Below are positions 24,382 to 33,850 of a stretch of 58,167 nt of DNA, one piece after another. Both the position numbers and the translations under genes were made by a program. Within the stretch, counting starts at the first letter, position 1. The number at the start of each line of letters is the position of its first letter. The notes under the pieces are model-generated. The model saw nothing but the letters and a program-made list of their open reading frames with translations. It did not search any database and had not been told where the DNA came from. Origin of the DNA: Streptomyces zinciresistens K42 (GTDB lineage Bacteria; Actinomycetota; Actinomycetes; Streptomycetales; Streptomycetaceae); the NCBI RefSeq assembly GCF_000225525.1, contig NZ_AGBF01000030.1:1-58167 (forward strand), read 5' to 3'.

Positions 24382-25404
24382 GTGGCCAAGGTGACTCGCG
24401 ATGACGTTGCTCGGCTGGCAGGAACCTCCACTGCCGTCGTCAGCTATGTCATCAACAACGGACCCCGGCCGGTCGCCCCGGCCACGCGCGAGCGCGTTCT
24501 CGCCGCGATCAAGGAACTGGGCTACCGGCCCGACCGGGTCGCCCAGGCGATGGCCTCGCGGCGCACGGACCTCATAGGACTGATCGTGCCGGACGCGCGC
24601 CAGCCCTTCTTCGGGGAGATGGCGCACGCGGTCGAGTGGGCCGCCGCCGAGCGCGGCAAGATGGTCCTCGTCGGCAACTCCGACTACGTGGCCGAGCGCG
24701 AGGTCCACTACCTGCGCGCGTTCCTCGGTATGCGGGTCTCCGGGCTCATCCTCGTCTCCCACGCGCTGAACGACCTGGCCGCCGCCGAGATCGAGGCGTG
24801 GGACGCCCGGGTCGTCCTGCTCCACGAGCGGCCCGAGGCCATCGACGACGTCGCCGTCGTCACCGACGACCTCGGCGGCGCCCAGCTCGCCGTACGCCAC
24901 CTCCTGGAGCACGGCGCCCCGTACGTCGCCTGCATGGGCGGCACCGCCGACACCCCCGCGGTCGGCGACCCGGTCTCCGACCACGTCGAGGGCTGGCGGC
25001 GGGCGATGGCCGAGGCCGGGCTCCCCACCGAGGGCCGGCTCTTCGAAGCGCCGTACAACCGCTACGACGCCTACCGCATAGCGCTGGAGATCCTCGCCGG
25101 GCCGCGCCGCCCGCCCGCGATCTTCTGCTCCACCGACGACCAGGCGCTCGGCGTGCTGCGCGCCGCGCGCGAGCTGCGCATCGACGTGCCGTCCGAGCTG
25201 ACCGTCGCCGGGTTCGACGACATCAAGGAGGCGGCGCTGGCGGACCCGCCGCTGACCACGGTCGCCTCCGACCGCTCCGCGATGGCGAGGGCCGCGGTCG
25301 ACCTCGTCCTCGACGACGGGCTGCGGGTCGCGGGCTCGCGCCGGGAACGCCTGAAGGTCTTCCCGTCCCGGCTGGTCGCCCGCCACTCCTGCGGCTGCGT
25401 CTGA
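24382..25404 (+). CDS. LacI-family transcriptional regulator
   Basis: The N-terminal LacI helix-turn-helix and hinge ([20 protein letters not shown], then [20 protein letters not shown]) is followed by a periplasmic-binding-protein-like sensor domain ([17 protein letters not shown], ending in [20 protein letters not shown]). The C-terminus [12 protein letters not shown] is unusual in having two Cys close together. 340 residues. GTG 24382 is leaderless, with TAGACT at 24370-24375. There is no adjacent sugar operon, so the effector is unknown. Confidence 0.9.
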   Translation: MAKVTRDDVARLAGTSTAVVSYVINNGPRPVAPATRERVLAAIKELGYRPDRVAQAMASRRTDLIGLIVPDARQPFFGEMAHAVEWAAAERGKMVLVGNSDYVAEREVHYLRAFLGMRVSGLILVSHALNDLAAAEIEAWDARVVLLHERPEAIDDVAVVTDDLGGAQLAVRHLLEHGAPYVACMGGTADTPAVGDPVSDHVEGWRRAMAEAGLPTEGRLFEAPYNRYDAYRIALEILAGPRRPPAIFCSTDDQALGVLRAARELRIDVPSELTVAGFDDIKEAALADPPLTTVASDRSAMARAAVDLVLDDGLRVAGSRRERLKVFPSRLVARHSCGCV

Positions 25405-25450
25405 GGGTCCCGGCTTCGGCCCCGGCGTCCGCGGGTCCGGCCCACCGTGG

Positions 25451-25532
25451 CCGAGGGGCTCCGAGAAATTCCGAAGGGTTCCGAAGGGTTCCCAAGGGTT
25501 CCGAGGGGTTCCCAAGGGTTCCGAAGGGTTCC
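25451..25532. repeat. Tandem 10-bp repeat array, consensus CCGAAGGGTT, about eight copies
   Basis: Successive exact ten-base blocks are CCGAGGGGCT, CCGAGAAATT, CCGAAGGGTT, CCGAAGGGTT, CCCAAGGGTT, CCGAGGGGTT, CCCAAGGGTT and CCGAAGGGTT. The unit length is one DNA helical turn, so every copy would face the same side of the helix. The array sits about 140 bp upstream of the secreted protease gene and 50 bp after the LacI gene. Confidence 0.85.
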
Positions 25533-25669
25533 GCGCGGGTCGGCTGAAGGTTTCCTGAGAGCCGTCCGCTCACGGCGAGAAGGGCCTTTACATCGGGCAT
25601 ACGGGCTTCTGCCGGGCTTCTCAGCCGGTGCTCAGGAAGCTCTCATGGTCGGGCGACAAGCTCGTTGTC

Positions 25670-26797
25670 ATGACCGAGAGCATCCGCCGCGACGGCGACC
25701 ACGACACCCCGTACCAGGACGCCCGGCAGCACGCCTCCTCTCCCGTCGACCCCGCCTGGCCCGCCCCGCCGGCCTACCGGCCCTCGGCGCACGGGGCGCC
25801 GGACCAGGACCCGGCCGCCCCGGTGCCCGGCACCGCGCCGGGCGGCGCCGGGGACGGCGGAGCTCCCACCTCCCCGCTCGCCGAGCCGACGGCCCGGGAG
25901 CCCCGCGGCCGGCGCCGGGGCCGCGGGCCCGTCGCCCTCCTCGCGGCCGTGGCGATCGTCGCCGCGGCGGTCGGCGGCGGCACGGCGTACGGCATACAGG
26001 AGCTGACCGGTGACGGTGCCGCGACCGCCGCGAGCTCCACCAGCACCACCGTCGTCCCCTCCAGCCAGCGGGGCACGGTCTCCGGGGTGGCCAAGGCGGT
26101 CAGCCCGAGCATCGTCGAGATCAGCGCGGCCTCCAACGCGGGGTCCTCCACCGGCTCCGGCGTGATCATCACCGGCGACGGCGAGATCATCACCAACAAC
26201 CACGTCGTCTCCGGCGCCTCGCAGGTCAAGGTGCGCACCAGCGACGGCACGTCGTACAGCGCCGAGGTCGTCGGGACCGACAGCGGCAAGGACCTCGCGC
26301 TGATCAAGCTCAGCGACGCCTCCGGGCTGCCGACCGCCACGCTCGGCGACTCCTCCGGGGTCCGGGTCGGCGACGAGGTCGTGGCGATCGGCTCGCCCGA
26401 GGGCCTGACCGGCACGGTCACCAGCGGCATCGTCTCCGCGCTCGACCGGGACGTGACCGTCTCCACCGGCAAGGGCCAACAGCAGCAACAGCAGCAGGGG
26501 CAACAGCAGCAGGGCGGCGGCTGGCCCTTCGAGTTCGGCGGCCGGGAGTTCAACGGCGACACCGGCTCGTCGACGACGACGTACAAGGCGATCCAGACGG
26601 ACGCGTCGCTGAACCCCGGCAACTCCGGCGGCGCGCTGATCGACATGAACGGCAACATCATCGGCGTCAACTCCGCGATGTACTCGGCCTCCGGCTCGGG
26701 CTCCTCCGACGCGGGCAGCGTGGGCCTCGGCTTCGCCATCCCGGTCAACACCGTCAAGGCCGACCTGGCGAAGCTGCGCGGCGGGTCGCGGTCCTGA
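25670..26797 (+). CDS. Membrane-anchored HtrA/DegP-like trypsin-family serine protease
   Basis: A 90-residue Pro-rich cytoplasmic part is followed by one membrane helix (GPVALLAAVAIVAAAVGGG) and an extracytoplasmic S1C protease domain. The catalytic triad is His in TNNHVVSG, Asp in SGKDLALIKL and Ser in NPGNSGGAL. The chain ends soon after the protease domain, so the usual PDZ domain is absent. A Gln-rich insert (QQQQQQQGQQQQ) lies in the loop before GGGWPFEFGG. The two-component genes that follow suggest a role in handling misfolded secreted proteins; the S. lividans homologue of this locus is, as I recall, htrA2. ATG 25670 has a weak ribosome site. Confidence 0.9.
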   Translation: MTESIRRDGDHDTPYQDARQHASSPVDPAWPAPPAYRPSAHGAPDQDPAAPVPGTAPGGAGDGGAPTSPLAEPTAREPRGRRRGRGPVALLAAVAIVAAAVGGGTAYGIQELTGDGAATAASSTSTTVVPSSQRGTVSGVAKAVSPSIVEISAASNAGSSTGSGVIITGDGEIITNNHVVSGASQVKVRTSDGTSYSAEVVGTDSGKDLALIKLSDASGLPTATLGDSSGVRVGDEVVAIGSPEGLTGTVTSGIVSALDRDVTVSTGKGQQQQQQQGQQQQGGGWPFEFGGREFNGDTGSSTTTYKAIQTDASLNPGNSGGALIDMNGNIIGVNSAMYSASGSGSSDAGSVGLGFAIPVNTVKADLAKLRGGSRS

Positions 26798-26814
26798 CCC
26801 GGAGGGGACACCCC

Positions 26815-27003
26815 ATGAGCAAGCAGCCCGGCCAGGGCGGACCCGGCACCGGGCCCGCCGACGTCACCCTCGCCCTCGCGGTCGCCGGCGCCCTGCACCC
26901 CCCGACGGGGACGGCCCGCGCCCCGCGGACGGCGGACGCCCGCCGGACCGGAGCCCGCAAGGGCACCGCGTCCCGCGGCCGCCGCCGGGCCGCCCGCGGC
27001 TGA
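26815..27003 (+). CDS. Small basic hypothetical protein (62 aa)
   Basis: Begins MSKQPGQGGPGTGPADVTLA and ends with a strongly basic tail (ARKGTASRGRRRAARG). ATG 26815 is 17 bp after the protease stop, with GGAGGGGACACCCC before it, so translation from the same transcript is plausible. No known domain. The composition is low-complexity, so this could still be a spurious frame. Confidence 0.5.
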   Translation: MSKQPGQGGPGTGPADVTLALAVAGALHPPTGTARAPRTADARRTGARKGTASRGRRRAARG

Positions 27004-27082
27004 GAAGCGCGGAAACATGCGACGCTGAAGGCGTTCAGCCGCTCAGCCCCCCGTCCCACCGCACCCGAGGAATCCCGAGCCC

Positions 27083-27817
27083 ATGAGCCCCGCCGACGGC
27101 GACCGTGACCCCCAGCGCATCCTGATCGTCGACGACGAGCCGGCGGTGCGCGAAGCACTCCAGCGCAGCCTCGCCTTCGAGGGCTACGGCACCGAGGTCG
27201 CGGTCGACGGCGCGGACGCCCTGGAGAAGGCCGCGGCCTACCGGCCCGACCTCGTCGTCCTCGACATCCAGATGCCCCGTATGGACGGCCTGACGGCGGC
27301 CCGCCGCATCCGCGCCGGCGGCGACACCACCCCGATCCTGATGCTGACGGCCCGCGACACGGTCGGCGACCGCGTCACCGGCCTGGACGCCGGCGCCGAC
27401 GACTACCTGGTCAAGCCGTTCGAGCTGGACGAGCTGTTCGCGCGGGTCCGCGCGCTGCTGCGGCGCAGCTCCTACACGGCGGGCGGGCCGGTCCCCGCCG
27501 ACGAGGACGAGGTCCTGACCTTCGCCGACCTGCGCATGAACCTCGCCACCCGCGAGGTGACCCGGGGCGGGCGGCCGGTCGAGCTGACCCGTACGGAGTT
27601 CACGCTGCTGGAGATGTTCATGGCGCACCCGCGCCAGGTGCTGACGCGCGAGCAGATCCTGAAGGCGGTGTGGGGCTTCGACTTCGAGCCGTCGTCGAAC
27701 TCGCTGGACGTGTACGTCATGTACCTGCGCCGCAAGACCGAGGCGGGCGGCGAGCCGCGGCTGGTGCACACGGTGCGCGGGGTGGGGTACGTCCTGCGCC
27801 AGGGCGGGGCCGAGTGA
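27083..27817 (+). CDS. cssR: OmpR/PhoB-family response regulator (CssR/MprA-like)
   Basis: The receiver domain has acidic pair IVDDEPAV, phospho-acceptor Asp61 ([12 protein letters not shown]), Thr in LMLTARD and Lys in [10 protein letters not shown]. The winged-helix output is at about residues 145-240 ([20 protein letters not shown], ending VRGVGYVLR). It is joined to the kinase by a GTGA overlap. Together with the protease upstream the layout equals mycobacterial mprAB-pepD and, as I recall, the S. lividans CssRS secretion-stress system beside htrA2; the symbol rests on that memory. Target sites could include the 10-bp array upstream of the protease. Confidence 0.85.
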   Translation: MSPADGDRDPQRILIVDDEPAVREALQRSLAFEGYGTEVAVDGADALEKAAAYRPDLVVLDIQMPRMDGLTAARRIRAGGDTTPILMLTARDTVGDRVTGLDAGADDYLVKPFELDELFARVRALLRRSSYTAGGPVPADEDEVLTFADLRMNLATREVTRGGRPVELTRTEFTLLEMFMAHPRQVLTREQILKAVWGFDFEPSSNSLDVYVMYLRRKTEAGGEPRLVHTVRGVGYVLRQGGAE

Positions 27818-29298
27818 GCAGGGTGCTGCGCCGCTTCCGCGCCCTGCCGATCCGGTCCCGGCTGGCGCTGCTGGTGGCGGCGGCGGTGGCGTTCGCGGTG
27901 GCGGCGGTCTCGGTGACGTGCTGGTTCCTGGTGCGGGGGAAGCTGTACGACCAGGTCGACGCGGACCTCAGGAAGATGGCGCAGCCCCAGCTGTCCGGGC
28001 AGGTTCAGGACCTCCTGGAGGCGTGTCCGCAGAGCGTGCCCGACAAGCAGGCCGCGGGCGGCGGCCTGCGGACCCGGGGCACCTACGTGCAGCTGGTCAA
28101 GGGGGACGGCACGCCGTGCGTGTCCTCGACGTCGGCGGGCACCGTCAAGGTCACCGGAGCCGACACCCAGGTGATCAGGAACGCGCCCGGATCGGCCGGC
28201 GGGCACACCCTCGAAGGGACGTTCCGCAACGGCACCGACACCGCGGGCAGCGCGGTGCGCGTCTACACCACGCCGCTGGTCGTCAGCCAGGGCCCGCTGA
28301 GCCCGGACGAGCTCTACCCGGACACCGCGCTCCTGGTCGCGGTCCCCCTCAAGGGCACCCAGTCCACCCTCAACGACCTCGCGCTGATCCTGCTGCTCGT
28401 CTCCGGGGTCGGCGTGGTCGGCGCGGGTGCCGCCGGGCTCGCGGTGGCCCGTGCGGGACTGCGGCCCGTGGACCAGCTCACCGAGGCCGTCGAGCACGTC
28501 GCCCGCACCGAGGACCTGAGCGTGCGCATCCCCGTGGAGGAGGAGCGCGACGACGAGGTGGCCCGGCTGTCCCGGTCCTTCAACTCCATGACGTCCGCCC
28601 TGGCCAGCTCCCGCGAGCTCCAGCAGCAGCTCATCGCCGACGCCGGCCACGAGCTGCGCACCCCGCTGACCTCGCTGCGGACCAACATCGAACTCCTCAC
28701 CCGCAGCGAGGAGACCGGCCGCCCGCTGCCCGAGGCGGACCGCAAGGCCCTGCTCGCCTCCGTCAAGGCGCAGATGACCGAACTGGCCGCCCTGATCGGC
28801 GACCTCCAGGAGCTGTCCCGCTCGGCGGGGCAGCGCGGGGAGCGCGTCCAGGTGGTCCCGCTGGAGGACACCGTCGGCGCGGCCCTGCGCCGCGCCCGGC
28901 TGCGCGGCCCGGAGCTGACGATCACCGCCGACCTGCGGCCCTGGTACGTCCGGGGCGAACCGGCGGCGCTGGAACGCGCGGTGGTCAACATCCTCGACAA
29001 CGCGGTCAAGTTCAGCCCCGAGGGGGGCGTCGTCGACGTACGGCTGGCCGAGGGCGTGCTGAGCGTGCGCGACCGCGGCCCCGGCATCCCGGCGGACGAA
29101 CTGCCCCACGTCTTCGACCGCTTCTGGCGGTCGCCCAGCGCCCGCGCGCTGCCCGGGTCGGGCCTGGGCCTGTCGATCGTGGCCCGCACCGTCGAGCAGG
29201 CGGGCGGCTCCGTCGCGCTGGCGCCCGCGGAGGGCGGCGGCACGGTGGCGACCGTACGGCTGCCGGGCGCGGCCGCCCCGCCGCCGGAGACGCCCTGA
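27814..29298 (+). CDS. cssS: Membrane sensor histidine kinase (CssS/MprB-like)
   Basis: Two membrane helices (near residues 15-35 and 185-210) flank an extracytoplasmic sensor of about 150 residues with two Cys (EACPQS, GTPCVSS). A HAMP domain ([20 protein letters not shown]) leads to the dimerization helix with phospho-acceptor His279 ([13 protein letters not shown]). The ATPase domain has N box [11 protein letters not shown]1 DRGPGIP and G2 [12 protein letters not shown] 27814 overlaps the response-regulator stop by 4 bp. Probably senses misfolded secreted proteins, by analogy with CssS. Confidence 0.9.
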   Translation: MSRVLRRFRALPIRSRLALLVAAAVAFAVAAVSVTCWFLVRGKLYDQVDADLRKMAQPQLSGQVQDLLEACPQSVPDKQAAGGGLRTRGTYVQLVKGDGTPCVSSTSAGTVKVTGADTQVIRNAPGSAGGHTLEGTFRNGTDTAGSAVRVYTTPLVVSQGPLSPDELYPDTALLVAVPLKGTQSTLNDLALILLLVSGVGVVGAGAAGLAVARAGLRPVDQLTEAVEHVARTEDLSVRIPVEEERDDEVARLSRSFNSMTSALASSRELQQQLIADAGHELRTPLTSLRTNIELLTRSEETGRPLPEADRKALLASVKAQMTELAALIGDLQELSRSAGQRGERVQVVPLEDTVGAALRRARLRGPELTITADLRPWYVRGEPAALERAVVNILDNAVKFSPEGGVVDVRLAEGVLSVRDRGPGIPADELPHVFDRFWRSPSARALPGSGLGLSIVARTVEQAGGSVALAPAEGGGTVATVRLPGAAAPPPETP

Positions 29299-29357
29299 GC
29301 GGGGCGGCGGGGACGGGGACGGCCGCCTGGTGTCGTCCTTGAACGCCGGACCGGCAC

Positions 29358-29402
29358 GAGGAACCGGTCAGGCGGACCCCCGTCCGGCCTGACCGGTTCC
29401 TC
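29358..29402. terminator. Bidirectional stem-loop terminator
   Basis: GAGGAACCGGTCAGGC (29358-29373) is an exact inverted complement of 29387-29402. After a one-base bulge four more pairs (GGAC/GTCC) form around a small C-rich loop. It lies between the convergent kinase and 5'-nucleotidase genes. Confidence 0.8.
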
Positions 29403-29503
29403 TCAGCGGCTCACCCGGGGGTGACCGGGTACCACCAGTGGCGCGGCCAGGAGGGCGGGCCGGACGCCGTGAGCCGGTGAACCTTCCCCGTCACGCCCTA
29501 GCG

Positions 29504-31312
29504 CTAGCGCACGACGGTGATGCGGTCGGCCGCCGGCGGTGCGATCGGGTTCGCCGCCGAGGAGTTGGCCGTCAGGTAGTCCGCGAGGACGGACAGGTCG
29601 TCGGTGCCGACCAGGTCGTTCGTGCCCTGGCCCAGCGTGGTGAAGCCGTCGCCGCCGCCCGCGAGGAAGTTGTTGGTGGCGACCCGGTAACTGGCGGCCG
29701 GGTCGATCGCCGCGCCGTTCAGCCTGATCGAGTCCGTGACCACACGGTCGGCGCCCGACTTGGTCAGGTCCAGCGTGTACGTCAGGCCCGAGGAGATCTG
29801 AAGGACCTTGGGCGACGCCGCGTTCACGCCGCTGACCTGCTCCTTGAGCACCTGGATCAGCTGCGCGCCGGTGAGGTTCTGGAGGTTCACGGTGTTGGCG
29901 AACGGCTGGACCGTGAAGCCCTCGGCGTAGGTCACCACTCCGTCGCCCTCGGTGCCCTTGGCCGTGTAGGTCAGGGGCGCGCGGATGCCGCCGGGGTTCA
30001 TCAGCGCCAGGTCCGTCTCCGGGTCGAGTTTCCTGCCGTAGGCGAACTGGGCGTCGGCGATGAGGTCACCGAGCGGGGACTCCGTACCGGTGTTGGAGAT
30101 GTCGGCCGAGACATAGCCGATCGGGCGGTTGCCGACGGGCGCGGCGAGGGCGTTCCACCGGGAGATCAGCTGCGTCATGTCGGGCGCCTTGGGGACGTCC
30201 CGGCTGACCACGCGGTTGGTGGACTTCACGGCCGTCCGCGCGATGTCCCCGGTGTAGCGGTCGTACTTCAGCGTCGTGTCGGTGAAGAGCCGGCCGAAGG
30301 ACGCCGCCGAGGTGACCGTGCGGGGGTTGCCCGCCGGGTCGTTGATCGTGCAGGAGTAGGCGTTGTGCGTGTGGCCGGTGACCAGCGCATCGACCTGGGG
30401 CGTGACGTTCTTGGCGATGTCGACGATCGGCCCGGAGACGCCGCCGCCCGGACCCGAGGCGTTGCAGTCGTAGTTGTACGACGGCGAGGCCGGCGTGCCG
30501 CCCTCGTGGAGCAGCGCGACGATCGACTTCACGCCCTGGCGCTGGAGCTCCTTGGCGTACTTGTTGATCGTCTCGACCTCGTCCTTGAACTTCAGGCCCT
30601 TGACGCCGTCGGCGGAGACGACGCCGGGCGTGTCCTCCAGGGTGACGCCGATGAAGCCGATCTTGACGTCCTTCTTCCGCCAGACCCAGTAGGGCTTGAG
30701 GATCGGCTTGCCGGTCTTCTCGTCGAGGGTGTTCGCGGCGAGGTAGGGGAAGTCGGCGCCCTGGAACTTCTTGTCGGTGAAGCAGCCCTCGGTGGGGTGG
30801 CAGCCGCCGTTCTGCAGGCGGGTCAGCTCCTGGCGGCCCTCGTCGAACTCGTGGTTGCCGACGGAGGAGACGTCGAGGTCGAGCTTGTTCAGCGCCTCGA
30901 CGGTGGGCTCGTCCTTGAAGAGACCGGAGACCAGCGGCGAGGCGCCGACCAGGTCGCCGGTGGCGGCGGTGACGGAGTACTCCTTGCCCGCGCGGGCCTG
31001 CCGCAGGTGGGTGGCGAGGTACTCGGCGCCGCCCGCGTCGACGGTCTTCGCCGTGCCGTCCGCCTGGAGTTCGCTGACCCGTCCCGCGGAGCCGGCCGGC
31101 GGCTCCAGGTTGCCGTGCAGGTCGTTGAACGACAGCAGCTGGACGTCCTGGTAGCGGCTGGGCAGGTGCCCGTGGCCGCCGTGGCCCTTGCCGGTGGACG
31201 CGGTGGCGGGCAGCGCGGCGGCCAGCGCGCCCGCGGTGGCGAGCGCGGCGGTCGTCGCGACCAGCGCGTATGTGCGGCGTCTGCGGTGCGGTCGGTGGGA
31301 TGTGGCTGACAT
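29504..31312 (-). CDS. Secreted 5'-nucleotidase / bifunctional metallophosphatase (602 aa)
   Basis: An exported UshA/NTE-type enzyme that releases phosphate from extracellular nucleotides. A Sec signal peptide (RRRRTYALVATTAALATAG, cleavage near ATAST) precedes the metallophosphatase domain with metal motifs LLSFNDLHGNLEP, SVGNHEFDEG, VALLHEGG and VTGHTHNAYSC. The C-terminal nucleotidase domain carries the substrate motif ATNNFLAGGGDGFTTLG. ATG 31312. No PHO box was seen just upstream, although the phosphate genes are nearby. Confidence 0.93.
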   Translation of the reverse strand: MSATSHRPHRRRRTYALVATTAALATAGALAAALPATASTGKGHGGHGHLPSRYQDVQLLSFNDLHGNLEPPAGSAGRVSELQADGTAKTVDAGGAEYLATHLRQARAGKEYSVTAATGDLVGASPLVSGLFKDEPTVEALNKLDLDVSSVGNHEFDEGRQELTRLQNGGCHPTEGCFTDKKFQGADFPYLAANTLDEKTGKPILKPYWVWRKKDVKIGFIGVTLEDTPGVVSADGVKGLKFKDEVETINKYAKELQRQGVKSIVALLHEGGTPASPSYNYDCNASGPGGGVSGPIVDIAKNVTPQVDALVTGHTHNAYSCTINDPAGNPRTVTSAASFGRLFTDTTLKYDRYTGDIARTAVKSTNRVVSRDVPKAPDMTQLISRWNALAAPVGNRPIGYVSADISNTGTESPLGDLIADAQFAYGRKLDPETDLALMNPGGIRAPLTYTAKGTEGDGVVTYAEGFTVQPFANTVNLQNLTGAQLIQVLKEQVSGVNAASPKVLQISSGLTYTLDLTKSGADRVVTDSIRLNGAAIDPAASYRVATNNFLAGGGDGFTTLGQGTNDLVGTDDLSVLADYLTANSSAANPIAPPAADRITVVR

Positions 31313-31457
31313 CCGCCCCCCTGTGGGTCGTGAGTGGCATGGACTCGTCGGGCCGCAGCCTAGAGTCAACGCGCGTAGCGGGACAGGGGGTTCCGGGTTA
31401 CACCTTGGTTGCTTCTCTGCCGGGACTTTGTCCCTGACGCCCCTTAGGCTCATACGC

Positions 31458-32384
31458 ATGACCAGCGACGACGCCGCACGCTCCGCCCCCTCCCGGGCCA
31501 TCGGGACCCACTCCGCGCTCTCCCCCGAGCAGACCGAGGCCGTCCTCGAACTGCTCGCGCAGGCCGCCCGGAACGACGGGCAGCAGGCGGTGTCCGAGCA
31601 GGGCAGGCTCCAGCTGCGCGGCGGCGAGCGCCCCGGCGTCTCCCATCTGCTGCTGACGGTGGCCGGCGAACTCGTGGGCTACGCGCAACTGGAGGACACC
31701 GACCCGGTGGAGGCGCCCGCCGCCGAACTGGTCGTCCACCCCTCGCACCGCGGCCACGGCCACGGCCGCGCGCTGGGTTCGGCCCTGCTCGCCGCGTCCG
31801 GCAAGCGGCTGCGGGTGTGGGCCCACGGCGGCCACTCGGCCGCCCGCCATCTCGCACAGGTGCTCGGTCTCACGCTGTTCCGCGAACTGCGCCAGATGCG
31901 GCGCCCGTTGGGCGACCTGGACCTGCCCGACCCGGTGCTCCCCGAGGGTGTCGCGGTCCGCGCCTTCGTGCCCGGCCGGGACGACGCGGCCTGGCTCGCG
32001 GTCAACGCCGCCGCCTTCGCGCACCACCCGGAACAGGGCTCGCTGGCCCAGCGCGACCTGGACGACCGCAAGGCCGAGCCCTGGTTCGACCCGGCGGGCT
32101 TCTTCCTCGCGGAGCGCGACGGCGAACTCGTCGGCTTCCACTGGACGAAGGTCCACGCGGAGGAGGGCCTCGGCGAGGTCTACGTCCTCGGGGTCCGGCC
32201 GGGCGCCCAGGGCGGCGGCCTCGGCAAGGCCCTGACGACCACCGGTCTGCGCCATCTCGCGGCGCAGGGCCTGCCGACGGCGATGCTCTACGTCGACGCC
32301 GACAACAAGGCGGCGGTGTCGGTCTACGAGCGGCTGGGCTTCACGACGTACGAGACGGACCTGATGTACCGCACGGAGACATGA
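31458..32384 (+). CDS. mshD: Mycothiol synthase (acetyltransferase MshD)
   Basis: Catalyses the last step of mycothiol synthesis, acetylating Cys-GlcN-Ins with acetyl-CoA. It has two GNAT domains: the N-terminal one has ELVVHPSHRGHGHGRALGSA and the active C-terminal one VYVLGVRPGAQGGGLGKALTT, with DADNKAAVSVYERLGF near the end. 308 residues, typical. ATG 31458 is leaderless, with TAGGCT at 31446-31451. A terminator hairpin follows. Confidence 0.94.
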   Translation: MTSDDAARSAPSRAIGTHSALSPEQTEAVLELLAQAARNDGQQAVSEQGRLQLRGGERPGVSHLLLTVAGELVGYAQLEDTDPVEAPAAELVVHPSHRGHGHGRALGSALLAASGKRLRVWAHGGHSAARHLAQVLGLTLFRELRQMRRPLGDLDLPDPVLPEGVAVRAFVPGRDDAAWLAVNAAAFAHHPEQGSLAQRDLDDRKAEPWFDPAGFFLAERDGELVGFHWTKVHAEEGLGEVYVLGVRPGAQGGGLGKALTTTGLRHLAAQGLPTAMLYVDADNKAAVSVYERLGFTTYETDLMYRTET

Positions 32385-32410
32385 CCCGACCGCAGCACCC
32401 CGCCCCCACC

Positions 32411-32444
32411 CGGGCCCGGCTCCCCGCACACGGGACCGGGCCCG
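32411..32444 (+). terminator. Stem-loop terminator after mshD
   Basis: CGGGCCCGG (32411-32419) pairs with CCGGGCCCG (32436-32444). After a one-base bulge TCCC pairs with GGGA, leaving a seven-base loop. Confidence 0.7.
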
Positions 32445-32521
32445 TCCGTCGTTCAGGGGCCCGGGGTCCGCCGCGCCTGAGCCGTCCCCGGCGGCACTCG
32501 GAGTCGGAGCACTCTTGACTT

Positions 32522-32587
32522 TCGACCATCCCCTGCACCACCCTTTCACTACTTAATTAGCGAAAGGGTGGTGCAGGGGATGGTCGA
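32522..32587. promoter_or_regulatory. 26-bp perfect palindrome overlapping the start of the YtrA-type regulator
   Basis: Bases 32522-32547 and 32562-32587 are exact inverted complements around an AT-rich centre (ACTACTTAATTAGC) whose CTA/TAG also pair. The centre probably holds the -10 box and operator core for the autoregulating GntR protein. The right arm contains the ribosome site and the ATG at 32580, so the mRNA hairpin would hide the start. Confidence 0.85.
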
Positions 32588-32966
32588 GTTCCGCATCGAC
32601 CGGCGTTCCGGCGTCGCCACCTACGTGCAGATCGTCCGGCAGACCAAGCAGGCGCTGCGCCTGGGGCTGCTGGAGCCCGGGGACAAGCTGCCCACGGCCC
32701 GCGAGGTCGTCGAGGCGACGGCCATCAACCCCAACACCGTCCTGAAGGCCTACCGCGAGCTGGAGCGCGAGGGCCTGGTCGAGGCGCGGCGGGGGCTCGG
32801 CACGTTCGTGCGGCGGGGGCTGAACACCGCGCCCTCCGACTCGCCGCTGCGCACCGAGCTGGAGGCATGGGCCGTACGGGCCCGCGCGGCCGGGCTGGAC
32901 CGCGACGACGTGGACGCTCTGTTCACTTCGGTACTGGACACGCACTTCGAGGGGGACCCGTCATGA
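32580..32966 (+). CDS. YtrA-type GntR transcriptional regulator (128 aa)
   Basis: A short GntR protein with winged helix (IDRRSGVATYVQIVRQTKQA, then GDKLPTAREVVEATAINPNT, ending RRGLGTFVRRG) and a small helical dimerization tail, the YtrA subfamily layout. YtrA proteins usually repress an adjacent ABC exporter operon and are induced by cell-wall-active compounds. ATG 32580 gives the family N-terminus MVEFRIDRRSG; GTG codons at 32568 and 32571 are in frame. The stop overlaps the ATPase start (ATGA). Confidence 0.9.
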   Translation: MVEFRIDRRSGVATYVQIVRQTKQALRLGLLEPGDKLPTAREVVEATAINPNTVLKAYRELEREGLVEARRGLGTFVRRGLNTAPSDSPLRTELEAWAVRARAAGLDRDDVDALFTSVLDTHFEGDPS

Positions 32967-33850
32967 CCGAGACCGCCATCGAGGCGGCCGCGCTGGGCAG
33001 GAGCTTCGGCCGGCGGCGCAGGCCGGCGCTGGACGGCTGCGCCTTCCGGCTCCCGGCCGGCAGCGTGTGCGCCCTCGTCGGGCCCAACGGCGCCGGCAAG
33101 TCGACCCTGCTGGCGCTGGCCGCCGGACTGCTGCCGGTGGGCGAGGGCGCCCTCACCGTCCTCGGGGGCACCCCCGCGGCGGCCCGCGAGCGGGTGGGGT
33201 ACGTCGCCCAGGACAAGCCCCTGCACCCCCACCTCACCGTGGGCGAGACCCTGCGCTTCGGCCGCGAGCTCAACCCCCGCCGCTGGGACGCGCGGGCCGC
33301 CGAACGCGTCGTCGACGAGGGCGCGCTCGACCGGGGCACGAAGATCCGCGCCCTCTCGGGCGGCCGGCGCACCCTGGTCGCCCTCGCGCTGGCCCTCGGC
33401 AAGCGCCCCGAACTGCTGCTCCTGGACGAGCCGATGGCCGATCTCGACCCGCTGGCCCGGCACCGGCTGACGGCCACGCTCATGGCGGACGCGGCCGAGC
33501 ACGGCACCACGGTGGTCATGTCCTCGCACGTCGTGGCCGAACTGGACGGCTGCTGCGACCATCTGCTGCTGCTCGGCGCCGGCCGGGTCCGGCTCGCCGG
33601 CCCGCTGGACGACCTGCTCGCCGCGCACCGCCTGGTCACCGGCCGGGCCGACGCGTCCCTGGCCCCGCACACCGTGGTCGAGTCCCGTACGACGGGCCGT
33701 CAACTGACCGCGCTCGTACGGCCCGAGGGCCCCCTCGGCGAAGACGTGCAGTCCGCCGCCCCGACCCTGGAGGAACTGGTCCTGGCACATCTGCGCGCCC
33801 CGCACGCGGCCGCGCTGCGCCTCGGCGGAACGCGGGAGGTCGCCGTATGA
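32963..33850 (+). CDS. ABC transporter ATP-binding protein of the YtrA operon
   Basis: The ATPase has Walker A GPNGAGKST, Q-loop YVAQDKPLHPH, signature ALSGGRRTLVALAL (LSGGR type), Walker B LLLLDEPMADLDP and switch His in VMSSHVVAE. 295 residues, with a C-terminal extension of about 80. It pairs with the permease that overlaps its stop by 4 bp. Probably exports an antimicrobial peptide or lipid; the substrate cannot be read from the sequence. Confidence 0.92.
   Translation: MTETAIEAAALGRSFGRRRRPALDGCAFRLPAGSVCALVGPNGAGKSTLLALAAGLLPVGEGALTVLGGTPAAARERVGYVAQDKPLHPHLTVGETLRFGRELNPRRWDARAAERVVDEGALDRGTKIRALSGGRRTLVALALALGKRPELLLLDEPMADLDPLARHRLTATLMADAAEHGTTVVMSSHVVAELDGCCDHLLLLGAGRVRLAGPLDDLLAAHRLVTGRADASLAPHTVVESRTTGRQLTALVRPEGPLGEDVQSAAPTLEELVLAHLRAPHAAALRLGGTREVAV

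Noticed and set aside
22432..25515. Very long minus-strand frame (1027 codons)
   Set aside because: Only its last ~288 codons (the alpha/beta hydrolase) are real; the rest lies antisense to glnR and the LacI gene.
25451..25532. CRISPR array
   Set aside because: The units are 10 bp with no spacers and no cas genes are present; it is a simple tandem repeat.
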